45,719 nt of DNA from an uncultured Bdellovibrionales bacterium (GTDB taxonomy: Bacteria; Bdellovibrionota; FAC87; UBA2466), in assembly GCA_937903155.1 (NCBI GenBank), contig CALCZU010000026.1:1-45719 (forward strand). The letters run 5' to 3'. The first letter of the stretch is position 1. Every line of letters begins with the position of its first letter. Below, in pieces: positions 23,866 to 32,741 of the stretch. The notes under the pieces are model-generated. The model was not told the DNA's origin. It made no database searches and saw only the letters and a program-made list of their open reading frames with translations. The translations under genes were made by a program, and so were the position numbers.

Positions 23866-24174
23866 TTATGGAGCTTTCCACACTGGGAAAATAAGTGTTT
23901 CAGTTCCTAAATATAGTTTAACCCAGCGCCACGGATTTCCAGTTGTAGGCGCTTGATTTAAAGTAGCAGTTCCCGAAGGAGGACTGACTACCGTTTCAAC
24001 TACCATTGGAGTCTGAAGAATGGTGCTGATGGGCATTTTGTAAGTATTGCCGTTGTTGACCATTGGAAAAATGGCTGCTGCTGTCACTTGAGGAGGGGAA
24101 ACCTCGTCTAGTTGGGAAATTTTCACATCGGCTAAACCGAGTGAACAGATAAATAGGATTAGGAATGCTTTCAT
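23866..24174 (-). CDS. Exported 102-aa protein in baseplate cluster
   Basis: Start ATG 24174 gives the signal peptide MKAFLILFICSLGLADV; the longer frame to 24234 would hide it. The mature part (VKISQLDEVSPPQVTAAAIFPMV) resembles the start of phage fibre shafts, where KISQL...LP.. patterns are common. Fourth exported protein in this cluster. Confidence 0.65.
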   Translation of the reverse strand: MKAFLILFICSLGLADVKISQLDEVSPPQVTAAAIFPMVNNGNTYKMPISTILQTPMVVETVVSPPSGTATLNQAPTTGNPWRWVKLYLGTETLIFPVWKAP

Positions 24175-24178
24175 GGAT

Positions 24179-24607
24179 TTACCTTTCTTGCGACTCAATT
24201 GGATTACCCTCTTCGGTCGTGATTCCGACTCCACCTTCCGTCAAAAGAACGGATGATGGAGAAAACTCAGTTGTCGCGTTCACGATAAACCCGAAACTTG
24301 TATTTACGCTATACGTTGCACGCATGAGCCTATCAGTGTTCACCACGAGTGACAATTGCTTCATTTCGGTAACGTAAAGGGTATTCAATATTGTAGCATT
24401 GATGGCTAAATTAAGCCCTACCTGGTTTTTACTTCCGAGCAAATTGAACCAATCGATTCCTGCATTTGTTTGGAAAAAACAATCCCCAATGAAAGACATA
24501 AGACGCGTTTGGATATTTTGAGCTACCGCATCACGATTACGCTTGTAGTTATTCCTACCTTTTCCAAACTCCCAATCTCCATTTACATCGAGTGCTCTGA
24601 CAATCAT
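24179..24607 (-). CDS. Baseplate wedge protein (gp25-like position)
   Basis: The 142-aa product begins MIVRALDVNGDWEFGKG and contains GDCFFQTNAGIDWFNLLGSKNQ, a pattern shared by proteins of myoviruses related to AP22 and Pam3 in the gp25 baseplate-wedge position. It sits between the spike and baseplate J, consistent with that role. Confidence 0.75.
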   Translation of the reverse strand: MIVRALDVNGDWEFGKGRNNYKRNRDAVAQNIQTRLMSFIGDCFFQTNAGIDWFNLLGSKNQVGLNLAINATILNTLYVTEMKQLSLVVNTDRLMRATYSVNTSFGFIVNATTEFSPSSVLLTEGGVGITTEEGNPIESQER

Positions 24608-24612
24608 ATTTT

Positions 24613-25326
24613 TTACTCCAGTAGTTGACCAATTTTTGTGGCGGTTGCAGTTAACTGAGCGGAAACCGCAGTAATCGCAGCCGCGTTAAGTGGAGGACTG
24701 CTCGGACCTGCGAGGGATCCAGGGGTAACCGTAATAGCCGCAGTCTGAGCAACAAGCGTTTTTACTTCATTAACTAATTCTTGAAGTAAATCGTTCAAAG
24801 TTCCTATGGTGTTTTTTACTAGAACTTTGGTTTCGCTTACGCCTACTTCCGGACCGTTATCTCCCCATTGAATTTTGGCATGGGTTTCGTCAAAAGTAGA
24901 AATTTTATTTAGTCCAACAATTGCAATCCCGTCGGACATCGAATGAAGCCGAGACGTGGCCGGAGCTCCGGAAAAGGCTCCTTTGACGTAATTATCTATG
25001 TCGCGGTCATTGAAAAGAATAAGAGCCTGATCACCTTTTTCTATTGGAAAGCTTAGATATGAGCTCCCGCCACATAATGAAATCACCGGAACGTCGACTA
25101 GAATGGGATACTCTTGAGTTTTTTCCTCAAGTTTCCCTACGTTTGTTTGAGTAAAATAAGTCTGACTGTAATTGATCGTAGCGGAAATAGTTTGAGCGTC
25201 CGGATCAAAACTCTGCACCGTCGCAATCGCGTGGCAGTTTAAAGAAAGAAGAATATTCTTTTTTAAAAGCTCCAAAGCCGAAGCTAGTGTTGGTTTTGCG
25301 ATTGTTTTACTAAAAGGTGGTGCCAT
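24613..25326 (-). CDS. Baseplate spike, Gp138 N-terminal domain
   Basis: The 237-aa protein (ATG 25326, overlapping the hub stop) has the Gp138 OB-fold pattern: ATVQSFDPDAQTISATI, then YPILVDVPVISLCGG, then PIEKGDQALILFNDRDID. These form the membrane-piercing tip. The C-terminal part has short beta/helical repeats ending in ATATKIGQLLE. Frames before 25326 are shadows of the hub gene. Confidence 0.88.
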   Translation of the reverse strand: MAPPFSKTIAKPTLASALELLKKNILLSLNCHAIATVQSFDPDAQTISATINYSQTYFTQTNVGKLEEKTQEYPILVDVPVISLCGGSSYLSFPIEKGDQALILFNDRDIDNYVKGAFSGAPATSRLHSMSDGIAIVGLNKISTFDETHAKIQWGDNGPEVGVSETKVLVKNTIGTLNDLLQELVNEVKTLVAQTAAITVTPGSLAGPSSPPLNAAAITAVSAQLTATATKIGQLLE

Positions 25327-26219
25327 TATCCAGCCTCTACAGGTGTCAAAAAGCCTGCGTGGTAAACGCCTATAGTCGTCGTGGCATTTCCGCAAACCGA
25401 TTCCGAAATCATTCCTCGATGGTGAAGAGAAATGACTTTGTAATAAGTATTGTAGTTTTTTGCAGTTAAGCTATCCAATTTAATTTTTTGACCAATGAAA
25501 AGACGTGGCTCAAACAAAATGTCAAACGTCAAGAAAGTTTGTTCACGAACTGGAGTTCCTAAAAGTCCGCTTGCACTGCTAATAACTGGGATATCTGTAG
25601 CCGCAATATGCTCATTGTCAGAGAGGTAATTTGCCTTCCCGTTGTCTATGAAAAAACCACTATTGTCAGCGCCTCCAGTTATCGCCTGGATACTTTCAAT
25701 GGCGTTACCTGCAAAAGAGTTTCCACGTGAAATAGTTCCCGGAATGTCACCCACGGCACCCATTTCAACGCCGTACGGTTTCATCTGAGAAATCATATTC
25801 TGGACAATGGTCTTATTGGACGTTCCCTTACTAAATTGGGTATTACTCAAATTCGCGTTGGAGTAGGCATCCCCACCGTCGAAGCATTCTATGTTAGTAA
25901 GAAAGTCGACTCCACGCCGAACCGATTGCGCAAGGCTAATGTAGCCAGTAAAAACGAGTGGGAAGTTTGGCCCGTCACCGTATCCGGCGTTAAAATATAC
26001 TTTCCGAATATCGGAAGGATTCATCCAGTCTTTTAGGATTCGATCTCTATTTTTTTGAGACAAATTATAAATCGTAAATTTGCACACGTTTGCCGAGCTT
26101 AAGGCATTTCTTTGAACGTCAAATTCAATCGTAAACGGAGGTTTGATCGTAATGTACTCTGAAGAACGAGGAGCCGTTTCTACTGTGAGGACATAATTTC
26201 GTTTAAACTTATTATCCAC
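25326..26219 (-). CDS. Baseplate hub protein
   Basis: The 297-aa protein (GTG start) contains ITIKPPFTIEFDVQRN and SSANVCKFTIYNLS, characteristic of the Pam3-type hub, and FTGYISLAQS / LTNIECFDGGDAY later. Located between the plug-like protein and the spike; it should form the axial hub that carries the spike. Confidence 0.8.
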   Translation of the reverse strand: MDNKFKRNYVLTVETAPRSSEYITIKPPFTIEFDVQRNALSSANVCKFTIYNLSQKNRDRILKDWMNPSDIRKVYFNAGYGDGPNFPLVFTGYISLAQSVRRGVDFLTNIECFDGGDAYSNANLSNTQFSKGTSNKTIVQNMISQMKPYGVEMGAVGDIPGTISRGNSFAGNAIESIQAITGGADNSGFFIDNGKANYLSDNEHIAATDIPVISSASGLLGTPVREQTFLTFDILFEPRLFIGQKIKLDSLTAKNYNTYYKVISLHHRGMISESVCGNATTTIGVYHAGFLTPVEAG

Positions 26220-26553
26220 TTAACAGTTCGGAATACTCTATGACTTCAGCTTCACTGAGAATGTAGAGGATTGCCGCCTCCGTTTGGAAGTCGTTCTGTA
26301 GGGATGGTTCACGGTTTCCAGTCACAAAACAAGCTAAACCGAATGGAATTTGATTTCTAAATTGGTGAAGCATGTTGGGACTTGTCGTGATTGCAAGTCC
26401 TTTTAAAGAAAAAGAACCATAGTCCATGCTCGTGATGATCCAACGCTTTTGCATTGGGACAAATCTCATATTAATGGTGAGCGCACTTCCGTCTTGCAGA
26501 ATGAGAGTGTGAATCTGAGCGGGTGAATTTGTAATTTGTTGGATTTGATACAT
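26212..26553 (-). CDS. Baseplate plug protein (Pam3 gp18-like)
   Basis: The 113-aa product has alternating beta strands and ends in SEAEVIEYSELLSG. Its size and place between the Dit-like protein and the hub match the plug of cyanophage Pam3 baseplates (DUF6983). It overlaps the hub start. Confidence 0.7.
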   Translation of the reverse strand: MYQIQQITNSPAQIHTLILQDGSALTINMRFVPMQKRWIITSMDYGSFSLKGLAITTSPNMLHQFRNQIPFGLACFVTGNREPSLQNDFQTEAAILYILSEAEVIEYSELLSG

Positions 26554-27380
26554 TAGGCAATATTTCCTATCTCACCCAAAAAAGATTTTGGAGACAAGGG
26601 AGGAGTGGAAACTCCCATTTGAGTATCTAAGGATCCCTGAGCCGCGGCTCTTCCCTGCATGAAATCAGCGCTTAAAACACGTGTGGTTACACTTTGTGCA
26701 TACCGAATTTGTTTAAACGTAATCTCAAAATCTGTAATCATATTCGTTTCAGCATCCTGAATGGCACGGAGACTTTTGATTGCCATGTCATTGAAGATGG
26801 CCCACGGAGTTTGAACAGTAAATAAAGTTCTTTGATTGAAATAACCGTAAAAATCCTGGAAGTACTTTTGTTGCTTGGTTTGAGCGTTGGTTCCGAAAAC
26901 CGTGTTCCAAGCGGAAACTGCTACGTCAAGGACGTTTGCCGCAGTATCGTAAATCAACTTTGCTTGGTTATACGCAACGAGTGCCGTGACGGATAATTGA
27001 GGTTCGTACCCTGCAATGGCAGTCAATTTGTCAGCGGCAAATTTCAACGGGTTTAAAATTCCAGGAACCACGTCATTTAATTCACCGATAAAACCGTGTG
27101 TGGTGACAACGATAGGGCGAAGTGCGATTTGATCTTGCACGGCTGTATTGTCTTCCACGTAATGATCCGTAATGTCCGATTCTAACGCTACGGTTTGCTC
27201 GCCTTCGTAATTAAAAAGAATTGCAGGCGGTGGACGTCTTGTCTGTCCGTTTGAATCGGATGACAATGCAGGATTTTGAGGTTGGTACCCTTTATTTTCG
27301 TTAGGGGTAACCAAGATCAAATTCGAAAGGGCAGTTGCCGCAGTCGTCGCATTCGATAATGTAGAAATATCGATAGGCAT
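26553..27380 (-). CDS. Dit-like tail/baseplate protein
   Basis: This 275-aa protein has the ITDHYVEDNTAVQDQIALRP motif, characteristic of the Dit-like phage tail protein N-terminal domain (DUF6046 type), and a helical C-terminal region. These proteins connect the tail tube to the baseplate hub. It follows the tape measure gene, overlapping its stop by one base. Confidence 0.82.
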   Translation of the reverse strand: MPIDISTLSNATTAATALSNLILVTPNENKGYQPQNPALSSDSNGQTRRPPPAILFNYEGEQTVALESDITDHYVEDNTAVQDQIALRPIVVTTHGFIGELNDVVPGILNPLKFAADKLTAIAGYEPQLSVTALVAYNQAKLIYDTAANVLDVAVSAWNTVFGTNAQTKQQKYFQDFYGYFNQRTLFTVQTPWAIFNDMAIKSLRAIQDAETNMITDFEITFKQIRYAQSVTTRVLSADFMQGRAAAQGSLDTQMGVSTPPLSPKSFLGEIGNIA

Positions 27381-28630
27381 TAATTATTCCTCGTGCGAGC
27401 AGGATTTTGACCAACATAATCACGTAATTCTTTTAGCCACATTTCGGAAGCGTCTTCCGCGCCTGGTACTCCATGATTGTGAATGGTTTGATTCACTTCG
27501 GTATTATTTGTTGCAGGCGTCACGCTTTGCGGCTGTCTAGGAGCGAATGGAATAACATTCTGATTTTGATTAAATCCAGGCACCACGTCTTCAGGTTTCG
27601 GTAATAGACTTCGGAAGAAACTAGATAAAAAACCTTCCTGATCCGTTTTTTGCGCTTTCAACATTCCGGATTTTTCTTTATCGGATGGTCCAAATATACC
27701 ACCTAAGAAATCACTTCCCGCTTTGTAAGTTTTAGAGAAAATATTTTCTTTGCCTTCACGGAATTTTTGTAGTTCGCTAAGCGCATAAACCAAAGCTAAA
27801 ATCGTCGCCGTGACTGGAGCCCAGCTTGCGGCAATTGCGAGACCTGCAGCTACCATTACTTTTTGGAGAATGGGAATTTCCTTCGTAATAGCTTGAAGGT
27901 TTTTTGCTACTTCACCTAAAAATTTAAATGCATTCTCAAAACTTTTTATTGCGGTACCGCCATAAGTAGCAACTAATTGATCCCTCACCATTTGAAGCGT
28001 ATGCCAGAATTTTTCCCATGCCTGGTTCACGCGCGCGAGTTGTGCAATTTGCTTTTCGGATAAAATGTTCCCATTGGATATTTTGTCCAATTCCATTTTT
28101 GAAGAACGCATGGTAGCAATCGTGTCGGGACCTATTCCGAAAGTTGCGAGCATTTGATTTGCCCACGGTACGTTCTTTTCTTTTTGCGCGTATTCACGCA
28201 ATTTTGTCATCATGTAGAACGTGTCTTGGAGTTTGTTTATATCAAGTCCACCAACTACGCGTGCAACCTCGGCAAGTCCACCGGGTTGACCTTGACCTAA
28301 AGCCATTTTTGTCATCGCACCCTGAACTCCCATAATGGAATTCTTCATGGAGTCTGCAGATTCACCGGACATTTTGGCCATGTATTGCCAACGTTGGAGA
28401 TAATCAGTCGAAAGACCAGTGAGATTAGAAAATTTCTGTAAATCCACGCCGTGAGTTCCTGCAGCTGCAGTCATTCGCTCAAGCGCGTAAATAGCTCCTA
28501 CGATTGCGGCTTTTGCGGCAAGAGAGGAGGAGGCGACTTGCTTAATTCCAGTGTCGACGGCTGAAACCGATTTAACGGCTTGGTCAGCGCCTTTGACTCC
28601 TAGATTGATGAAAAGTTCTGCAACCGTCAC
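27380..28630 (-). CDS. Short tape measure protein
   Basis: The 416-aa protein has the hallmarks of a tape measure: helical N-terminus (VKGADQAVKSVSAVDTGIKQVA), hydrophobic segments (KVMVAAGLAIAASWAPVTATILALVYAL), and a flexible, proline-rich C-terminus. It lies after the tail chaperone, as expected. GTG start overlaps the frameshifted chaperone stop (GTGA). At about 1.5 angstroms per residue the tail would be near 62 nm, if the whole protein is used. Confidence 0.82.
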   Translation of the reverse strand: MTVAELFINLGVKGADQAVKSVSAVDTGIKQVASSSLAAKAAIVGAIYALERMTAAAGTHGVDLQKFSNLTGLSTDYLQRWQYMAKMSGESADSMKNSIMGVQGAMTKMALGQGQPGGLAEVARVVGGLDINKLQDTFYMMTKLREYAQKEKNVPWANQMLATFGIGPDTIATMRSSKMELDKISNGNILSEKQIAQLARVNQAWEKFWHTLQMVRDQLVATYGGTAIKSFENAFKFLGEVAKNLQAITKEIPILQKVMVAAGLAIAASWAPVTATILALVYALSELQKFREGKENIFSKTYKAGSDFLGGIFGPSDKEKSGMLKAQKTDQEGFLSSFFRSLLPKPEDVVPGFNQNQNVIPFAPRQPQSVTPATNNTEVNQTIHNHGVPGAEDASEMWLKELRDYVGQNPARTRNN

Positions 28631-29186
28631 TTATCACCTCTGTGGAGTTCAATGTATGCGCGTTCAAAATTGTTTAAGAAAGATTCGTAGTGGAGAATTT
28701 GTTGAACTGTTCTTGCGTCCATTTGTCTCACCTCGCTTAAGGTACCGTATCCGGATTTTACAAGCCGGAACATAATCAGTTCGTCCGGGTTATCAACCCT
28801 TACGCGAGGGAGCTTTTCAGGTTCTCCAAGATTTGAGAGTACTGTCGCGTAAGGGCTTTCGTAAAAGGGAGAACGTTTTCCTTCGCAACCTCAATGCAAA
28901 CCGAAAAGTAGTCTTCCCGAGCCTCGACACTTTCAAAAGTGTCCGCGTCAATCCTCATTCCCTTGTAGGCACATCGTTTCATGCATACCCAAAGAGCGTC
29001 CTCGATTTTCTTCGAGGAGAAACCGGCACAGAATAGATCTTTCATCATATTCACGCCGATTTCTTCTTTCGGATCTAACTTCAGATTTTTCGCCTCGTCT
29101 AAAATCGCTTGATAAAGCGCTTTAGATTCGAGAAAGGAGCCGAGCGTAATATTTAGCTCGGCACCACTGGGCATTCTAGTTATCAC
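28627..29186 (-). CDS. Frameshifted long tail-assembly chaperone (gpGT-like)
   Basis: The chaperone frame (29186 to 28800) continues in the -1 frame from the slippery site at 28863-28869 to a TGA at 28627-28629, giving a product of 186 aa (residues 1-108 shared, then 78 new ones). The -1 frame ends exactly at the GTG of the tape measure (GTGA), and its sequence (SEVRQMDARTVQQILHYES) is protein-like. The gpG/gpGT pair in lambda uses the same scheme. Coordinates give the joined extent, not one frame. Confidence 0.75.
28800..29186 (-). CDS. Tail-assembly chaperone, short form
   Basis: The 128-aa soluble helical protein (MPSGAELNITLGSFLESKALYQAI) belongs to the tail-assembly chaperone group by motif and position between the tail tube and tape measure genes. 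Made by normal decoding of the same start as the long form. Confidence 0.82.
   Translation of the reverse strand: MITRMPSGAELNITLGSFLESKALYQAILDEAKNLKLDPKEEIGVNMMKDLFCAGFSSKKIEDALWVCMKRCAYKGMRIDADTFESVEAREDYFSVCIEVAKENVLPFTKALTRQYSQILENLKSSLA
28863..28869 (-). promoter_or_regulatory. -1 ribosomal frameshift slippery heptamer C CCT TTT
   Basis: On the coding strand the zero frame reads CTC CCT TTT ACG, matching the canonical X XXY YYZ slippery pattern (X=C, Y=T, Z=T). A slip of -1 enters the frame that stays open to the tape measure start. It is the best canonical site in the permitted window; the only earlier limit is a TGA in the -1 frame about 30 bases upstream. Confidence 0.7.
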
Positions 29187-29638
29187 GTAATCACTCTAGG
29201 GCTGTTCGAGAATTTCATCTTGTAGATGGAAATACTCTGTTCTGTATCGCCCTCCACGTTCATTTTTCCTTCGACTTGGTTTACAAATACCCCACCGCTC
29301 ATGATGTAGGTATCGCTGGTGGTGTTTCCTTTTCCGTCACCAAGCTTTTTGATGAATTGTCCAATCATCAAAACAGTTCCGGCGAAATTCAACTGCTGCT
29401 GCGCGAGCAAGCTATTCATGAATTTATCGTCTGCAGAACCGCGAATAAGTCGCAATTCGACTTCACATTGTTTACCCATTTCGTTCAAACCGTAAATGGC
29501 ATTTCCATTTTTACCAGTTTTAACGTTGGCAATTTCGTTAGGAAAAGTGAGTTTTACACAGTCCCCATCGGCCAGATCTGTGAGGATCCGATCATTAATG
29601 TTTACCGTGTCTGCTCCTGAGAGTGCCTGAGAGGCCAT
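29183..29638 (-). CDS. Tail tube protein (DUF3277)
   Basis: The 151-aa protein carries DUF3277 features: VNINDRILTDLADGDCVKLTFP, then NEMGKQCEVELRLIRGSADD, and near the end VNVEGDTEQSISIYKMKF-like beta strands. DUF3277 proteins form the inner tube of contractile tails. It has a strong AAAGGAG site and follows the sheath gene. Confidence 0.9.
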   Translation of the reverse strand: MASQALSGADTVNINDRILTDLADGDCVKLTFPNEIANVKTGKNGNAIYGLNEMGKQCEVELRLIRGSADDKFMNSLLAQQQLNFAGTVLMIGQFIKKLGDGKGNTTSDTYIMSGGVFVNQVEGKMNVEGDTEQSISIYKMKFSNSPRVIT

Positions 29639-29656
29639 AGTTTCTCCTTTAAAAGT

Positions 29657-31084
29657 TTACTCGTTGACGTAAATGATCACATTGGATTTTTGAATTGCTC
29701 CAGCTTCCTTCACTGCAATTTGAACTAGAGGAGCATTTCTTGCCGCACGTTCGTTTGCCGATTGTTTTGCAATCGGTTGGGAATAAATGTAGTACCCAAC
29801 TTGACGAACGTTATCCAAGAAATCTTGTTGATTACCGAACGTCGTCGAACTAGTCCAACTTCCCGGAGCGAGATAAGCGTTGTTCACGCCAGCTTCGCAC
29901 ACATTTCGGTAAGCGCCTTTAAGTCCGTCCATTCCGTTTTCGGTTTGGGGGATTTTCGTGGACGATTGAGCTAAGAAATTGAAGCCTGCAATTTGAATTG
30001 CTCCGACAAACCATTGAAGGTTGTAAACCTGATCGAAGAAACTATTTGCACCGCTCGTGAAAACCTTCGGTACTCCCTGGAAGCTCGCATATACGTCGGC
30101 TCCTGCGGATTGACAGAGAGTTAAAAGAGTTTGAGTCATGGAAGGATCAGGTTGAATTCCAATCAAATCCTTCAAATGCATTGTGGAAGTCGTGTTGTTT
30201 CCAGTGAAATTCGTGGAAAGAGCGCGACCTGCATATGCGGACATCATTCCTAAAGCGTCTGAATCATTATCAGCACCGTAGAAAAGTCCTCGAGAATGAG
30301 AAAGATTTCCGGATTGGAGTAAATCCAAGATTCCAGAGGGATCCACAGTCGCAGGATCTCTCTGAACAAAGAAACCGATTTTGTTGAGAGGTTGCAGAAC
30401 TTCGGCAGCTGCAATCGTATCGGTTTCGTCGAAAATATTCGAAGCAATAACTCCGAAGTATTGGACGAGTGAAGCGGTACGAGTAATTGCAACGGCAAGC
30501 GTTTCACCTGCAGTGGCTTGAGCCACGGTAACCGTGACGGGTGCGGAACCGGCAGTTGCTAAAGTGTCCGACGTGACAGTCATTAAAGCGGCATTGCCAT
30601 AATAACCTTGCATCGTAACGGTAACGCCTGCAGGAATGGATCCGGTGACAACCGCGTCTTCTAAACCAGTAAGTGTTCTGACTTTGGTTTGAATTGTAGC
30701 GGCATTGTCATTCCAGTTGATTGCAGCCGTCGCATCTCCGTCGAAATTCAGGATGAAAGTTCCCGAAGCTGGAGTTGCGGAAAATGCCAAAGTTTGAACT
30801 TCAACAACGAATGGAATTACCACTAAGTATCCATTGCCAGCGAGAATATTGGGTTGTTGAGAAAAAATTGAATTCGCCATTTCGTAGGTTTCGGATCCAG
30901 TTCCGAAATCCTCACCTACTTCAGAGGGAGAAAGATAGATTTTGTAACCTAAGCTTCCAAAAGAACCGGAATCATATGGTTCGGCTGTAAAAAGAGCTAA
31001 GTTGCTCGTATTGTATTCGCCTGCTCCGCTTTGCGCTGCAGACACGGACACATTGACGATATTCGTGAGTGATAATTGGGCCAT
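29657..31084 (-). CDS. Contractile tail sheath (DUF3383)
   Basis: This 475-aa protein begins MAQLSLTNIVNVSVSAAQSG, typical of DUF3383 sheath proteins, and has the sheath-like SQPNILAGNGYLVVIPF and GIASNIF-type segments with a C-terminal domain ending KSNVIIYVNE, used for donor-strand contacts between sheath subunits. The sheath makes this a myovirus. Confidence 0.9.
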   Translation of the reverse strand: MAQLSLTNIVNVSVSAAQSGAGEYNTSNLALFTAEPYDSGSFGSLGYKIYLSPSEVGEDFGTGSETYEMANSIFSQQPNILAGNGYLVVIPFVVEVQTLAFSATPASGTFILNFDGDATAAINWNDNAATIQTKVRTLTGLEDAVVTGSIPAGVTVTMQGYYGNAALMTVTSDTLATAGSAPVTVTVAQATAGETLAVAITRTASLVQYFGVIASNIFDETDTIAAAEVLQPLNKIGFFVQRDPATVDPSGILDLLQSGNLSHSRGLFYGADNDSDALGMMSAYAGRALSTNFTGNNTTSTMHLKDLIGIQPDPSMTQTLLTLCQSAGADVYASFQGVPKVFTSGANSFFDQVYNLQWFVGAIQIAGFNFLAQSSTKIPQTENGMDGLKGAYRNVCEAGVNNAYLAPGSWTSSTTFGNQQDFLDNVRQVGYYIYSQPIAKQSANERAARNAPLVQIAVKEAGAIQKSNVIIYVNE

Positions 31085-31123
31085 TTTTTAAACTCCCTCG
31101 TTAGGTTTTATTTTAACAAAATT

Positions 31124-31831
31124 TTATGGCTCTGTCTCGATTTCAGGTTGTGCGAAAGTGTCATAGTAAGGCACGTTCGATACTTTAGTAAAGAAGTACT
31201 GTAATCCTACAGAGATGTTAAACCTGTAGGGTATCGCAGCACCATCCACCTGAGACAGATTCACGAACTCCGTTGAGAGTTGCGCGACATAAAAAGAGTT
31301 TGCAGCTTGTTGCTGACGAGAATAATCACTGTTCAGAGCTAAAAGCACCTCCTCTTTTCGGTTGAGTGCTTCGATACTTCTACTGAGTATGTCAACGCTA
31401 AGCGTAGCGTGCATGTTTAGTGACTGAAGTGATGCATCATCCCATTTGTTTGTATTCCCGAATGGTTTGCAACGTAAGACTGAAACTGGAATGTAAATAC
31501 GATAATCGGTTGGGATGTCGAATTTCTGATCCCACAAATAGCACTGATTATTATTCAGTCCCATTTCTCGTCGTATGATTTCACACACTAATTGAAGCGC
31601 GCTTCCTACGCTCACAATTTTGTCGACTTTTAATCCGTTTGCGTCGGTAACTCTAACCGTGTCCTCGCCGTAAGCATTGGGAGCCGTGTAAAGTCCACTC
31701 GAATTGATTGTTCCACCTACCCCGCCAACCACGACAGAGTAGGCGTAAGGCGATGTACCGCCTGTGGCAAAAAATGAAATCGTACTCGTTGGTGAAGTCG
31801 CAAGCGTATAAGATGTGAGAGTCAAGCTCAC
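31124..31831 (-). CDS. Tail terminator/neck protein with N-terminal Ig-like domain
   Basis: The first 75 residues form an Ig/Big_2-like domain (GGTSPYAYSVVVGGVGGTI, SSGLYTAPNAYGEDTVRVTD). The remaining 160 residues match the LIC_12616-type neck/terminator position before the sheath gene. GTG start overlaps the upstream stop. The extra domain is likely on the virion surface. Confidence 0.72.
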   Translation of the reverse strand: MSLTLTSYTLATSPTSTISFFATGGTSPYAYSVVVGGVGGTINSSGLYTAPNAYGEDTVRVTDANGLKVDKIVSVGSALQLVCEIIRREMGLNNNQCYLWDQKFDIPTDYRIYIPVSVLRCKPFGNTNKWDDASLQSLNMHATLSVDILSRSIEALNRKEEVLLALNSDYSRQQQAANSFYVAQLSTEFVNLSQVDGAAIPYRFNISVGLQYFFTKVSNVPYYDTFAQPEIETEP

Positions 31832-32280
31832 GTGACAATGACCTCGCCGTCTTCAGTCGTAAGTTGGTCTTGAGTATTTTCAGTGATTAGAGGAGTCGCA
31901 GTCGTGTAATCCTCGACTAAATGGTACTCATTGTAACCGTAAATTTCATAGTCAAGCTTTTCCATTACTCGGTAGGAGTTACCTAAGTAGATCACAATTT
32001 CATCAGGTTTTAAAGACAAACCGATTTGAGCGTGAACAGTAAACCATTTCCATTCTCTCTGTCCTTCAGGCATTTGCTTCAATTGTTGAGCCGTAAAAGG
32101 TTGCCAAACCCCACTGAAACTAATATCGGTTTTCGTCTCGACAACTAGGGAGTTTTTAACCGTTTTCTGCACGCGCGTGAAAATCATGGGTTGAAACCAT
32201 GACCGCATGGCATCTTCCATGTCCGGCAAAGTACCAGTGTTTTGGTTCAAACGAATTGAATTTGCATTGGATATGATCAT
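31828..32280 (-). CDS. Head-tail/neck protein
   Basis: The 150-aa protein starts MIISNANSIRLNQNTGTLPD and has a beta-rich middle (WFTVHAQIGLSLKPDEIVIY; YRVMEKLDYEIYGY). In DUF3383-type myoviruses a gene of this size follows the gp10-like neck gene and joins head to tail. Overlaps both neighbours by 4 bases. Confidence 0.68.
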   Translation of the reverse strand: MIISNANSIRLNQNTGTLPDMEDAMRSWFQPMIFTRVQKTVKNSLVVETKTDISFSGVWQPFTAQQLKQMPEGQREWKWFTVHAQIGLSLKPDEIVIYLGNSYRVMEKLDYEIYGYNEYHLVEDYTTATPLITENTQDQLTTEDGEVIVT

Positions 32281-32741
32281 TCTTTCACGTCCGATGTAAT
32301 TGAGTTGCGAAGCTGCTGCGTCTCAACTAAAGTCATTTTCACTTTTTTGTGAGCCATTAGACTTGGTTTCCACTTGCCAAACCCACCCGTCTGAAATCCT
32401 TCGAGAACAACTTTCTCAGCGACCAAGGCAATTTTAGACATCCAATTCTTAATACTTTTTTCGGCAATCACTTTTTCGAGTGCGTCCTGGTTAAAAGCAC
32501 CAGATTGGTCAAGGTATTGTTGTAAATGCTCAATAATGGGTACTCTCAAAAATGAACGAACAGGCATCCCCGCTTTTCCAAACTCGTGTTTTAAACCGAT
32601 TTCGGCATTGGTCGGACCTTCGCTTTTTCGCAAAGTTTTACCGCCTAAAATACCCACGCGCGCAGTAGGAATTTTGCCTTTAAACGCGGCTATGAAATTT
32701 TTAAGGCCCTTATCATTATATTCAATAACCTTTTCACTCAT
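32277..32741 (-). CDS. Virion neck protein (HK97 gp10-like)
   Basis: The 154-aa protein has ARVGILGGKTLRKSEGP, then GLKHEFGKAGMPVRSFLRVP and a C-terminal FGKWKPSLMAHK-type segment, all typical of phage virion morphogenesis/HK97 gp10-like neck proteins. It is coupled (ATGA) to the downstream gene. Confidence 0.78.
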   Translation of the reverse strand: MSEKVIEYNDKGLKNFIAAFKGKIPTARVGILGGKTLRKSEGPTNAEIGLKHEFGKAGMPVRSFLRVPIIEHLQQYLDQSGAFNQDALEKVIAEKSIKNWMSKIALVAEKVVLEGFQTGGFGKWKPSLMAHKKVKMTLVETQQLRNSITSDVKE

